Shown: in pieces, positions 1-9,700 of the stretch | Layout of the letters: every line of letters begins with the position of its first letter | Numbering within the stretch: position 1 is the stretch's first letter | Assembly: GCA_018399255.1 (NCBI GenBank) | Contig: JAGYPA010000002.1 | Span: 1 to 64,000 of the forward strand | Length of the DNA stretch: 64,000 bases | DNA from: Spirochaetales bacterium | GTDB taxonomy: Bacteria; Spirochaetota; Spirochaetia; JABMQR01 | Direction: 5' to 3' | The notes under the pieces: generated by a model | Told to the model about the DNA's origin: nothing | What the model saw: only the letters and a program-made list of their open reading frames with translations | The model's database searches: none | Position numbers and translations under genes: made by a program

Positions 1-27
1 GATGTAGCAATTGTTAGAATTTTTGTG

Positions 28-456
28 CTAAAACTGAAGCTCCATAATGTCACCGTCAAAAGCCGCAGGATAGAGATAATGATGGTCGGCCGCCGCGGTA
101 CAGCCGGTCTTGAGCAGTTCCCCCATTGCCAGCATGGAAGAATAATAGACGGCATCAGCATCAATATGCTTCCATATATCATATAGATAGACCAGCCAGT
201 CAAAAAGCTTTGCATCCTGAACTGCCGGCAAGTTTCGCGTCAAAGTCTGATAAAAATGATGGTGGGTGTTTACCAGTCCGGGAATCACTACATGGTGAGA
301 ACAGTCGATGGTTCGGCAGCATCCTTGCGGCTTATCAATAGTTTCGGCCACTTCCGCAACAATCCCGTCCTTTATAAACATATCATACCCCGTAAGACCG
401 GGAGCATCGGCGGAAGTCATCAGCCGGTAAATATTCTTCAATAATATTGCAGACAT
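28..456 (-). pseudogene. Truncated 8-oxoguanine/guanine-type aminohydrolase (N-terminal fragment)
   Basis: The 142-residue reading frame has the N-terminus of a COG0402 amidohydrolase of the 8-oxoguanine deaminase/TrzN/SsnA type: a leading beta-sandwich strand, the metal-binding NTHHHFYQTL motif near residue 63, and ADHHYLYP near residue 123. Family members are about 440-460 residues, so about two thirds is absent. A TAG stop at 28-30 ends the frame, and none of the three frames downstream to the window edge resembles the expected continuation, which points to truncation or rearrangement more than a single nonsense change. The ATG overlaps the stop of the xdhB-like gene (TGATG), so it is the last cistron of the purine operon. 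The intact protein would deaminate a purine-type base. A sequencing error cannot be excluded because only 27 bases remain. Confidence 0.6.
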
Positions 457-1310
457 CAGGAAAGCTCCTTTTCTATCAGCATAAAAAACTCATCAATCAA
501 GTTGAGAGTTGTCTCCTTCCGATATTCGGCGGTTGAGCGCTGATCATCGATCGGTGTAACCAGTTCAGCATACTGTTTCCTCAGGTCTGGCTTGAAATTA
601 CTGAACTGATTCAAGTCCATGCCGATACATTGGGACTCGAGTTCAGCTGAACGGACGACCATGGGTCCGACGGCACCGAGTGCAAGCCGCATATCGACTA
701 TGCGATTCTCTGTAACGGTAATAAACCCGGTACAGGAGAGCTTGCTGAGCGCATTTGCCTTGCGCGTACCGACTTTCCGGTAAAAAGAAGCTGAATCAGA
801 ATGGAGCGGTATCCTGACGGCAGTCATAAGCTCGTCATCCTTCAGGACAGTTCTGCCGGGTCCGGTTATAAAATGCTCAATGGGCATCCGGCGCATACGG
901 CTGGAAGAGGTCAGCTCTACTTCCGCCCCAAGAGCATACAAAACACAGACGGCATCGCCGGCAGGAGAAGCATTGCAGATATTTCCTGACAGAGTACCAA
1001 GATTTCTCAACGCTGGAGCAGCCATCTGACGTACAGCTTCCCGCAGAACCGGGTGCACAATTTCAGAATGTTCTATTACTGCCAGTTCGGTTCCTGCCTT
1101 TATTACCAGCTCAGCCCCTTCCAGAAACAGTCCTTTCATCTCTTTCAGGCCGCTGATAAACATTACCGGCCAGGGGAAATCCGGAAGGGTACCTGCCGGA
1201 CTCCGGTAACGAACCATCAAGTCTGTTCCCCCGGCAACAGGAACTGCTCCAGTTTCCCGACGAATCCGAACGGCCTCTTCAAATGTTGCAGGAACATAAC
1301 TTACTGCCAT
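456..1310 (-). CDS. xdhB: Xanthine dehydrogenase-type FAD-binding subunit
   Basis: This 284-residue protein belongs to the CoxM/XdhB family, the FAD subunit of molybdenum hydroxylases. It passes electrons from the 2Fe-2S subunit to the final acceptor. The FAD-contact signature [10 protein letters not shown] lies near residue 22, and [20 protein letters not shown] near residue 100 is the second conserved flavin-binding region. A longer frame reaches 1490, but I chose ATG 1310 because GGAGAAAGG lies 5 nt upstream and the family starts at this point. The start overlaps the end of the 2Fe-2S gene by 10 nt, so the two are translationally coupled. It may act on xanthine, hypoxanthine or another purine; the substrate cannot be fixed from this subunit. 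Confidence 0.9.
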   Translation of the reverse strand: MAVSYVPATFEEAVRIRRETGAVPVAGGTDLMVRYRSPAGTLPDFPWPVMFISGLKEMKGLFLEGAELVIKAGTELAVIEHSEIVHPVLREAVRQMAAPALRNLGTLSGNICNASPAGDAVCVLYALGAEVELTSSSRMRRMPIEHFITGPGRTVLKDDELMTAVRIPLHSDSASFYRKVGTRKANALSKLSCTGFITVTENRIVDMRLALGAVGPMVVRSAELESQCIGMDLNQFSNFKPDLRKQYAELVTPIDDQRSTAEYRKETTLNLIDEFFMLIEKELS

Positions 1311-1783
1311 ATACCTTTCTCCTTCCCACGTTCTGAGGCCAGAGTAACGCCTTTTACCAGCAAATTGTATCCAGTACAACGGCATAAGTTTCCTGAAAGA
1401 GCTTCTCTGATCTCCTGCTCGTCGGGTTCCGGATTCTCCCTCAGAAGAGCTGCCGCAGCCATTACCATGCCGGGAGTACAGAAACCGCACTGCACTGCAC
1501 CGCTGTCAGCATAGGCTGAAATTATATTCTCACCCTCCGCAGTATCACGCAGCCCTTCCAGGGTGGTTATTTCGGCTCCATCCACACTTCCCATAGGTAC
1601 GATACATGAATTAACGAGCTTGCCGTCCTTCAGGACTGAACAGGCTCCGCATTCACCTTCGCCGCATCCCTCTTTTACAGCTGTCAGACCAAGGGTATCG
1701 CGCAGGATATCAAGCAATCTGCTTGATGGATCGGCGCTCACAACCTGTTTTTCTCCATTCAAAATAAATGTTATCTGCTGCAT
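1301..1783 (-). CDS. xdhC: Xanthine dehydrogenase-type 2Fe-2S subunit
   Basis: The 160-residue protein is the small iron-sulfur subunit of a molybdenum hydroxylase (CoxS/XdhC family). The N-terminal plant-type ferredoxin domain carries [12 protein letters not shown], with a further Cys about 20 residues on. The C-terminal four-helix domain carries [11 protein letters not shown] and [11 protein letters not shown], binding the second cluster. All eight expected cysteines are visible. Length is normal for the family. The gene starts 1 nt after the stop of the molybdenum subunit and overlaps the FAD subunit, giving the order Mo, Fe-S, FAD within a single operon. It relays electrons from the molybdopterin centre to FAD in the cytoplasm. 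Confidence 0.93.
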   Translation of the reverse strand: MQQITFILNGEKQVVSADPSSRLLDILRDTLGLTAVKEGCGEGECGACSVLKDGKLVNSCIVPMGSVDGAEITTLEGLRDTAEGENIISAYADSGAVQCGFCTPGMVMAAAALLRENPEPDEQEIREALSGNLCRCTGYNLLVKGVTLASERGKEKGIWQ

Positions 1784-1784
1784 T

Positions 1785-3950
1785 TCAGGCCTGCCTTAAC
1801 TTCATGATTAATTCCGGATTAACAGGAATACTGCAGATGTCACGATCTACAGCCTTTTGCACAGCCGCAGCGTAGGCTGCTGCCGCACCATCAAACACCA
1901 GTTCTCCCATGCCTTTCGCCCCGAAAGGACCATATTCATAGGGATTTTCTACCAGATCACTTTCTACAGCAGGAAAATCCATTGTCGTAGGTATGATATA
2001 ATCTGCAAAAGTGTTCTGCAGAAAAGCGCCGTTTTTCACTTCCAGTTTCTCCAGGCTGCCGTAACCGAGAGCTTGTATTACTCCGCCGTGCACCTGTCCA
2101 TGAACAATAAGATCGTCGATGGGAACTCCGATATCGTGCACGGTCCATATACCTTTCGTTTCAACTTCCGCTGTGGCTGGATCTACGGCTACTTCAACAG
2201 CACAGATTCCCCACCCGAAAGCCGGATAGGCATCGCCCTGAAAGGTGGTGCTGTTCCACTCGATTCCCGGAGGCTGCACATAGTCTTCCTCTGCATCGAC
2301 TGCTCCCTGATCATTCCAGGAGTTTTTTAATTGACGGGCAGCCCGTTCAACCAGTTTTCCGACAATCATCATGGAACGAGACGCAACTGTCGGACCGGAA
2401 TTAGGAACAACTGATGTATCCGGATTCTGAAAGAAAACATCCTGAAGCGGTATGCCGAGAACTTTGGCTGCCACTTTACAGGCAGTGGTTTGAAAGCCCT
2501 GACCCATTTCAACATTTGACACATAAATGGTTACTTTATGATTCTGATCCCGGGAAACCCTCACCCGGGCTTTAATAATCTCTTTTTCACCGTCACCGGT
2601 AAACCCGCCGCCATGGTTGTAAAAAGAAATCCCCACAGCTTTTGCGGCTCCTTCCCCGGCATACAAGCGGTTTTTTTCTATATATCCGGATGACTCAAGT
2701 ACTTTTTCAAGCATTTCCGGCAGCTTGACCTCTTCATGAATCATTCCGTTGGTTACGGTAGTCCCGCCGGTCTGGACAAAATACTGCTGCTTGAATTCGG
2801 CATCATCCATTTCAAGGGCACGGGCCAGATGCGACATGTGCATTTCACAGGCAAATATTCCCTGCGGCGCACCGAAGCCGCGAAACGCATCGGAGGGGAA
2901 CGTGTTTGTTGCAACGGCCCTTCCCCGGATGCGGATATTCGGCAGATCGTAGACACTGTTAACTGAAAACATCGCCCGCTGCAGCACAATATGGGAACAG
3001 CTCTGATACCCGCCCCCATTGATTGCTATATCAATATCCATACCGACTATGCGGTTGTTCTCATCAATAGCAGTTCGGAAACGGGTTCGACTTGGATGCC
3101 TTTTGGCAGTAAAGCTGATGTCTTCATGTCGATCAAAAACAATCTGGACAGGCTTGCGGATAACATGCACTGCTACAACCAATGGTCCTGCTATCACATC
3201 GGGAAAATGTTCTTTACCGCCGAAAGCCCCTCCGGTTATTGCCTGAGAAACAACTATATCTTCCTGATCGACAGCAAGTATGCCCGCCACTGCCTTTCGC
3301 ATATAATATGGACACTGGCAGGAAGCGGTTATTACATATTTGCCGTTTTTGTACTCACCAACCATCCCCTGAGGCTCCATATAGGCATGCTCCTGAAACC
3401 CGGTAAGTATCTCATCTTCGACTATTCTGTATGAACCGGAAAAAATCGAATCCGGATCCCCTTTTTTAAGATTGTATTCGGCAAAGATGTTATCTTCCCC
3501 GTGAATTGGCCCGCCTTTGACTGCCAACCCCTCATCTATAGTAAATGCCGGTTCAAGATCTTCATAGCTGATTTTGATCTCCCGCTCCAGATCTCTGAGA
3601 ACATTACGATCGGGCCCAACAAGAAGCCCGATTGTTTCTCCAATATAGCGGACCGTATCTTCAGCAAAAACCCGCCAGTCATTCGTGATCATGTAAAGCC
3701 GGTTTTCTCCCCCTTCAGGTATGTCGTTACTGCTGATATAGTAATATCCTTCCGGAAGGGCTGGGACAGCAACATGCAGCAGCCGTGCCCGTGCCCGGCT
3801 GGACCGAATCATCCTGGCATACAATAGCCCGTCAAATTTCATATCTGCTATGTATTTTGCCCGTCCGCTGGCTTTATCCAGGGCATCGAGCCGCCGGACA
3901 GGGGTGCCGATGGCTTTCTGCAGAAAATCATTATTGATAGATTGGTGCAT
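1785..3950 (-). CDS. xdhA: Xanthine dehydrogenase-type molybdopterin subunit
   Basis: The 721-residue protein is the catalytic molybdenum-cofactor subunit of a xanthine dehydrogenase-family enzyme, which hydroxylates purine rings with water as oxygen donor. An N-terminal aldehyde oxidase/xanthine dehydrogenase hammerhead domain starts at IGTPVRRLDALDKASGRAKY. GGAFGGKE (about residue 239) and the arginine-bearing AFRGFGAPQG (about residue 352) are cofactor-pocket motifs. The conserved catalytic Glu lies in GAKGMGE near the C-terminus, although the residues after it (LVFDG) differ from the usual Pro-containing segment. Length is close to E. coli XdhA. The start ATG follows a duplicated AGAGG ribosome-binding segment. 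Gene context (ygfK, ssnA, ygeY) argues for purine catabolism rather than aldehyde or CO oxidation. Confidence 0.92.
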   Translation of the reverse strand: MHQSINNDFLQKAIGTPVRRLDALDKASGRAKYIADMKFDGLLYARMIRSSRARARLLHVAVPALPEGYYYISSNDIPEGGENRLYMITNDWRVFAEDTVRYIGETIGLLVGPDRNVLRDLEREIKISYEDLEPAFTIDEGLAVKGGPIHGEDNIFAEYNLKKGDPDSIFSGSYRIVEDEILTGFQEHAYMEPQGMVGEYKNGKYVITASCQCPYYMRKAVAGILAVDQEDIVVSQAITGGAFGGKEHFPDVIAGPLVVAVHVIRKPVQIVFDRHEDISFTAKRHPSRTRFRTAIDENNRIVGMDIDIAINGGGYQSCSHIVLQRAMFSVNSVYDLPNIRIRGRAVATNTFPSDAFRGFGAPQGIFACEMHMSHLARALEMDDAEFKQQYFVQTGGTTVTNGMIHEEVKLPEMLEKVLESSGYIEKNRLYAGEGAAKAVGISFYNHGGGFTGDGEKEIIKARVRVSRDQNHKVTIYVSNVEMGQGFQTTACKVAAKVLGIPLQDVFFQNPDTSVVPNSGPTVASRSMMIVGKLVERAARQLKNSWNDQGAVDAEEDYVQPPGIEWNSTTFQGDAYPAFGWGICAVEVAVDPATAEVETKGIWTVHDIGVPIDDLIVHGQVHGGVIQALGYGSLEKLEVKNGAFLQNTFADYIIPTTMDFPAVESDLVENPYEYGPFGAKGMGELVFDGAAAAYAAAVQKAVDRDICSIPVNPELIMKLRQA

Positions 3951-3954
3951 ACAA

Positions 3955-3986
3955 AAACCTCTTGATTAATAAACCTCTTGATTAAA
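3955..3986. repeat. 16-bp tandem duplication carrying a ribosome-binding site
   Basis: The unit AAACCTCTTGATTAAT occurs twice head to tail (3955-3970 and 3971-3986, with a mismatch only in the last base). Read on the minus strand each copy holds AGAGG, so the xdhA start is preceded by two Shine-Dalgarno-like sites. The inner copy is at normal spacing to ATG 3950; the outer copy lies 16 nt further upstream. Confidence 0.85.
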
Positions 3987-4018
3987 TGTAATCATAGCCG
4001 GCGGCTTTCATCAATACT

Positions 4019-5233
4019 TTATTTTTTCAGGCTGTACGGCAGCATGGCATAGAATGCAGAACAAATTTCAAGATCATCAATTCTGTTGGACTCGTTAGGC
4101 GCATGGGCCTCGCTTTCATCACCGGGACCGAACCCTATCGCGGGAATATTATGCCGGCCTGATGTTGCAACACAATTGGTGGAAAAGGTCCATTTATCTA
4201 TAACCGGCTCCTCATTGAAAAGGTTTCGATAGGCTTCGGCACCGGACTGAACCAGCTCATGGGTTTCGGGATATTTCCAGGTCGGGAAATAGAGCTCCTG
4301 ACCATATTCCGTATTCTTCCAGCCGCGTTTTGAATAGAAGGGCATTTCAACCGATACTTCGGATTCCGGTTCACCGATAGCCTCAGCTATATAGGCTTTC
4401 ACCTGATTAATTGCAAGTTCTGCATCCTCTCCCCAGGTCAGTCGTCGATCCAGGTAAAGCATAGCCTGATCGGGAACCGCACACTGTGAGGGGCCGCTCA
4501 CCTGGATCTGGGAGACCACAATTGTTCCTTTTCCAAGAAAGTTATCGGCATCGGGCTGGAGATCGCTGTTCAGCTTTTCCATAGCCAGAGCTGCTTTAGC
4601 TGCTTTGTAAGCTGCACTTACCCCTCTCTCAGGGGCCGAACCATGGGATGACACGCCTTTCAGCAGCACCTGCATTTCCATTCTGCCTCGATGGCCGCGA
4701 TATATCCTGCAGCTTGTAGGTTCTGTAGATACGACAAAATCAGGAACCAGGTTTTCTTCTTCAATCAGGTATTTCCAACACATGCCGTCGCAATCCTCTT
4801 CCATAACGGTAAAGGTAAAATAGACGGAAAACTCATCATCATAACCGAGCTCTTTGAGAATCCTTCCGGCGGTAATCATCGAGGCTGCACCCCCTTTCTG
4901 GTCTGAAGCTCCCCGACCCCAGACCCTGCCGTCGTGAATATCACCTGAAAATGGATCAAACTTCCACTGATCGGGATCTCCCACCTCAACGGTATCAATG
5001 TGAGCATCAAATGCTATTTTCTTGGGTCCGCTGCCGACTCGTCCTACCACACTCCCCAGATCATCAAAATAGACCTCATCAAAGCCTGCCTCCCGGCACA
5101 AGTCTGCTATTAAGCGGCACACGTCCTCTTCCTTGCTGCTGTAGGACTTCTTCTGGATCATTTTTGCCAGGTTTTCCGCAGTGTAGTCACGATAAGCTTC
5201 AGCCATTTCCCGTATTTTTGCGTGCAGTTCCAT
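4019..5233 (-). CDS. ygeY: YgeY family M20 metallohydrolase
   Basis: The 404-residue protein is a zinc amidohydrolase/peptidase of the M20 (ArgE/DapE/CPG2) family, closest in pattern to E. coli YgeY. Metal and catalytic residues are visible in order: DAHIDT (about residue 77), RGASDQKGG (about 110), MEEDCDG (about 145), STEPT and a C-terminal SEAHAPNE. A lid/dimerisation domain sits between residues 180 and 300. YgeY-type proteins act on ureido or carbamoyl intermediates of purine breakdown, so a role cleaving an opened purine fragment is inferred. SD AGGAG lies 8 nt before the ATG. It is preceded in the operon by ssnA with an 85-nt hairpin-bearing spacer. Confidence 0.88.
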   Translation of the reverse strand: MELHAKIREMAEAYRDYTAENLAKMIQKKSYSSKEEDVCRLIADLCREAGFDEVYFDDLGSVVGRVGSGPKKIAFDAHIDTVEVGDPDQWKFDPFSGDIHDGRVWGRGASDQKGGAASMITAGRILKELGYDDEFSVYFTFTVMEEDCDGMCWKYLIEEENLVPDFVVSTEPTSCRIYRGHRGRMEMQVLLKGVSSHGSAPERGVSAAYKAAKAALAMEKLNSDLQPDADNFLGKGTIVVSQIQVSGPSQCAVPDQAMLYLDRRLTWGEDAELAINQVKAYIAEAIGEPESEVSVEMPFYSKRGWKNTEYGQELYFPTWKYPETHELVQSGAEAYRNLFNEEPVIDKWTFSTNCVATSGRHNIPAIGFGPGDESEAHAPNESNRIDDLEICSAFYAMLPYSLKK

Positions 5234-5271
5234 TCTCTTTTCTCCTAATTAAATACATTTCGATCCTGTAT

Positions 5272-5322
5272 AAGGATTATTTCTGAATAATCCTTGTTAT
5301 TCCGGCTGACAGTACCTGTCAG
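5272..5322 (-). promoter_or_regulatory. Two tandem hairpins in the ssnA-ygeY spacer
   Basis: A perfect 7-bp stem with a 3-nt loop (CTGACAG tac CTGTCAG, 5306-5322) overlaps the ssnA stop. It is followed by a perfect 10-bp stem with a 4-nt loop (AAGGATTATT tctg AATAATCCTT, 5272-5295). No U-run follows either on the minus strand, so simple termination is unlikely. mRNA protection, partial attenuation or a processing site is possible. Confidence 0.5.
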
Positions 5323-6701
5323 ATTATTGAATTCATTCTTTTCCAGACTTTTTCGGCGTGCAGTGCCGCCCGGGCATACATACGTTCAGCATCGAAGGGA
5401 AATTTACGATTTTCCAGAACCAACCTGCCATTGATTACTACCGTTTTAACACTGCTGGAATTAAGCCCGAAGGCTAAATGTCCGGCTAAATTAGCATCAG
5501 TCAGGGGTGTCGGGCTCATGTAGTCGGCCAGCACAAGGTCAGCCTTATACCCCTTTTTCAGTTTACCGAACAGCTGAGGTTCGGCGGGTTTCCCTTCCTG
5601 TCTGACAACTGCGGGGAAATTCCGCTCAAGAATTCTGTTACCATTCGAGAGGGCTTTCATATAGTCTGGCGGCCAGAAGCTGCCTCCGGCATCCCGATTC
5701 TTAAAATATGCAAATTTCAGTTCTTCAAACATATCTGCTCCAATCCCGTCGGTCCCCAGAGCCAGATTCCTGAACGAAGGCAGTTCGGTATTGTACCCGA
5801 CATGATTGTTCATGTTTGAGCGGGCATTATGGACGAGAAACGCATCGGCGCTGTTGATAATCTTAATATCTTCCGGGGAGAGATAAATACCATGGACAAG
5901 GATTGACTTGGCATTTATCAATCCAAAATCATTGAGTCTGACAACCAGATCTTTCCGATATTGGTGATGGGATACTGAAACATCGTAAAGATCTTCTGCA
6001 AGATGGATATGAATGCCCCGCCCTGTCTCCTGCATGGCTTCCGCCATCAGCTTCAGTCCCCGGTCAGATATTGTGAACGGGGCATGACCGCCAATAGAAG
6101 CTTCCATCAGGCTGTTTTCGATTTTCTCCCCCGACTTCCTTTCCGTATCAAGCTGTTTTGCAAAGCGGATATTCTCTTCCAGCCCTTTTTCAAGCTCTGC
6201 TTCACCGCCGTTTCGATTTGTCATTTCGTAGCAGGTCATGCCTCGGAGACCGGTTTCGATAAATCCGCGCCGGATAGCATCGAGAGACCCGTTAATAAAT
6301 GACGGGCTGGAATGGTGGTCAATTACTGCCGTAGTTCCTGCTTTTATTGCATCCATCGAGCAGATAAGGCTTGAATAATAGACTGACTCGTCATCAAGCG
6401 CACGGTCGATTCTCCACCAAAGCTGCTGAAGGGTGGAAATAAAATCGGGAGTGGGACCTATATCCGCCGTGACCCCGCGGGAAAGTCCCGAATAATAGTG
6501 ATGATGCGAACAGACGAGCCCCGGATACACGATACTGCCGGCGGCATCGATAACTTTATCAGCAGCAGCATCGCGGCCGACATCCGGACCTATATCGGTG
6601 ATCCGGTCATCAGTTATAACGATATCCACTCCTGACTGGATTTCGGGCGTGCCGAAATCCAGAATTGCCTTGCCGATATTTTTAACTATAGTTACTGCCA
6701 T
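5319..6701 (-). CDS. ssnA: SsnA-like aminohydrolase
   Basis: The 460-residue protein is a COG0402 amidohydrolase of the SsnA family. VYPGLVCSHHHYYSGL (about residue 60) holds the metal-binding histidines, AVIDHHSSPS follows near 130, HIHLAED near 220 supplies the next histidine, and LGTDGIGADM near 305 the catalytic Asp. E. coli SsnA lies beside ygfK in the xdh-yge-ygf region, as here. ATG 6701 was chosen over an upstream ATG because AGGAG lies 8 nt before it and the extra residues are not family-like. It is thought to hydrolyse a ring or amidine bond of a purine-derived intermediate, but the exact substrate is not established by sequence. It is an intact paralogue of the truncated aminohydrolase at 28-456. 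Confidence 0.88.
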   Translation of the reverse strand: MAVTIVKNIGKAILDFGTPEIQSGVDIVITDDRITDIGPDVGRDAAADKVIDAAGSIVYPGLVCSHHHYYSGLSRGVTADIGPTPDFISTLQQLWWRIDRALDDESVYYSSLICSMDAIKAGTTAVIDHHSSPSFINGSLDAIRRGFIETGLRGMTCYEMTNRNGGEAELEKGLEENIRFAKQLDTERKSGEKIENSLMEASIGGHAPFTISDRGLKLMAEAMQETGRGIHIHLAEDLYDVSVSHHQYRKDLVVRLNDFGLINAKSILVHGIYLSPEDIKIINSADAFLVHNARSNMNNHVGYNTELPSFRNLALGTDGIGADMFEELKFAYFKNRDAGGSFWPPDYMKALSNGNRILERNFPAVVRQEGKPAEPQLFGKLKKGYKADLVLADYMSPTPLTDANLAGHLAFGLNSSSVKTVVINGRLVLENRKFPFDAERMYARAALHAEKVWKRMNSII

Positions 6702-6710
6702 ACAATTTCT

Positions 6711-6736
6711 CCTATGCATCAATCCTATGCATCAAT
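6711..6736. repeat. 13-bp tandem duplication at the ygfK-ssnA junction
   Basis: CCTATGCATCAAT is repeated exactly at 6711-6723 and 6724-6736. On the minus strand the unit ATTGATGCATAGG encodes the last residues and stop of ygfK in the first copy. In the second copy it provides the AGG of the ssnA ribosome-binding site. Confidence 0.85.
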
Positions 6737-9700
6737 CCGCTGAGCTGGGGAAAACAGATAGGCATAATCATTGATAACGAGCTGGATCAATTCAGCAATT
6801 TCCAGATCCAGATCACCCTGAGGAAAGCCATTTTCCAGGGGCATCTCAATGATATCCTTCCCGATTCTGATAAAAGCATGTGTCCCTTCAGGATCAAGGG
6901 ATAATCCAGGATTGGTGGAATTCTCCATAGCCTTTCTGGAAGTGAATATCGTTAATTTATCTTTATACGGTTTTCCATCCCAGGGACAAAAAGTTGCGCA
7001 GTTCCCGCATTCATTGCAGAAGCTGTCGATATGAACAATCTGGTAGGGATTATCAAAAAACCTCAGGCTTCGAACGTCTATAGCCACGTTCGCCCGATTG
7101 GGACATACTTCCACGCATTTATTGCATATGTAGGAACATTCAAGGCAACGGCTCGCTTCTTGGGCAGCAAAATCCGCGTCTCCGATCCCGTGGAGAGCAG
7201 GAAATTTCCAACTGTTTTTCTTGGACCGGACTTCCGAGAAGAATGCGTCTTCTGCAAGCTTCAGGTCCTCTGTCGAAATATCGTCATGGTCATGGTCATG
7301 GTCGTCACCATGGGAGTGTTCTTCGTCCGATTCCGGATCGAAAGCTTCACCCTGTTCAACTTCCTCATCCTGTTCAATTTCCTTGTCCAGTATGGCCTCC
7401 GATGCCTTACGGGCACTGGCAATGCAGCGGACAATAGTTGAGGGTCCAGTCTGTGCATCTCCTATGAGATACACACCATCAACGGAAGTCTCCAGAGTCT
7501 CATCATTAACGGAAGCCCTGCCCCTGCCGTCAAGAGGAATACCCACCTTCTCCAGAAGGGATTCATCAACATGCTCACCGATAGCAGTAATGATGGTATC
7601 TGCCTGAATAGTAAATATTTCGTCTGTCGGAATCGGCCGTTGTCTTCCGCTCTCGTCCGGCTCGCCCAGTTTCATTTTTCTGCAAAGCAGACGACCTGAC
7701 TGGTCGATACGTTCGGGATTGGCCAGAAACAGGAACGCTGCTCCTTCTTTTACCGCATTGTCATATTCCTCGAGATCAGCAGGCATTTCCTTTTTTGTTC
7801 GCCGGTAAAGAACCTTCACGCTTTTTACCCCGGGGAGAGTCATTGCAGAACGGGCACCGTCCATTGCGGTATTTCCCCCGCCCACAACTACGACATGCTC
7901 TCCTGGATTGAGCGATTCTCGTTCACGATTGTATTTGCCGAGAAACTCGAGGGCCGGGATAATCCGTTTTTCAGCACCCGTTCCCTCAAGCTGCAGCGGA
8001 TTATCCTTCTCGGCTCCGACTCCGTAGAGGATATAGGAATACCCTTCCGACTTCAGCTTCTTTATGGTTATATCATCAGAAGATGTGTTAAATACAAACT
8101 CCACCCCCTGGGCGGCAGTAAAATCTATATCAGCCTGAATAGCGGCTGCCGGCAGTCTATATTCCGGGATAACATTCTTTACAACTCCGCCGGCATGCTC
8201 TTCACGTTCGAACACGGTAACCGTAAAACCCGATCGAGCCAGAAAGAAAGCAGCCGCAAGTCCTGCAGGACCGGCTCCGATAACCGCAGCCTTCACCGGA
8301 GCATGATCAGTCTCTTCCCATATCTCTTTTTTGTACTCCTCAAATCCATTCTCCGAGGCTATCCGCTTGACTTCACGAATATCAACCGGTCCTTCGTAGT
8401 CTATACGGGTACAGTTATACATACACTGATGATCGCAGATATAGCCGGTAATATTCGGCAACGGGTTTTTTTCGTAGATGAGTTCAAGCGCTTCGGCATA
8501 ACGGCCTGTCCCTGTGAGATGAATATATTCCGGAACATCCTGATGGATGGGGCAAGCCTGAACGCAGGGGGCAATGTAGCAATCGATTATCGGGAGCTTT
8601 CCTGGAACTGAGACGAAATCAAATCCACGCTTCTCTTTCTGACATTCCGGATCTTTTTGCGTTTCCGCAGCAAGGAGGTCCAGTTTATCCACATCGATTT
8701 TCGTCATCATCCACGTATCTGAACCGGAATTTTCACAGATATCCGCCATGATCCCGAGTCTCCCATACCCGCCTGGCTTCAGCAGATCAGTTGCAGCAGT
8801 TATAGGTTTTATACCGGTTTCAAATATTTTCCCGATATTTGAAGCATTGGCCCCCCCCGAATAGGAGATGGGCAATGTTCCCCCGAACTCACGTGAAAGG
8901 AGTGCAGCCAGACGTATTGTGAGGGGAAAGAGCGCCCGTCCTGACATATACATTTCCGTTCCGGGCAGAACTCCCTGATCATTCACGGTACCCAGAGTGT
9001 TGGAAAGCTTGATGCCGAAACCCCTTCCCTTTTCTTCAGCCAGGCTTGCAAGCCGCTTCAGCATAGCAGCCGCATCGGTATACTGCAAATCATGATCGAA
9101 TGAGTCTCTGTTCAGATGCGTATAGGTAAAGCCAAGGCCGTCGAGGGCTTCGCGGACAGCATCATAGCCAAGGAGCGTCGGGTTGAGCTTGACATAGGTA
9201 TCGATCCCTTTTTCCGCCAGCATATAGGTACAGATGGCTTCGATTTCATCAGGCGGACAGCCGTGCATGGTTGAAAGCGTTACTGAAGGAGTTATCTGAC
9301 CAGGTATTGCTGCAGCAGCTGCTGCCAGTTCTGGACCGATGTTTTCGAATGGGGTATCTGACAGAAAGCTGCTGTCATTGGCAAAACTTGTAAGCTCCTG
9401 AATATAGGCAGCATAAAGGGGATGTTCATCCGAATTCATCATTTTGTTTATGAAAGTCTGCATCCGATCGGTTTTAATCCCTGCCAGATCATATCCCACA
9501 CTCATATTGAAAATGCAGGAATAATCCGACGCCCCCTGGTAACCGGATGGAAACAGGGTTTCAAGCACATGGATGAGAATCCAGGCCTTGAGATACTCAT
9601 CATACGCCTGCTCCAAGGTAAATTCTGTCGACCATTCAACATTATACCCCTCATCCCGGGCATCGATGCAGGGCTTGTCAATTTCCAGCGTGTCAAGAAT

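Noticed and set aside
7895-8611. 238-residue plus-strand protein inside ygfK
   Set aside because: It is antisense to the strongly conserved flavoprotein part of ygfK, lacks family features and has no clear RBS.
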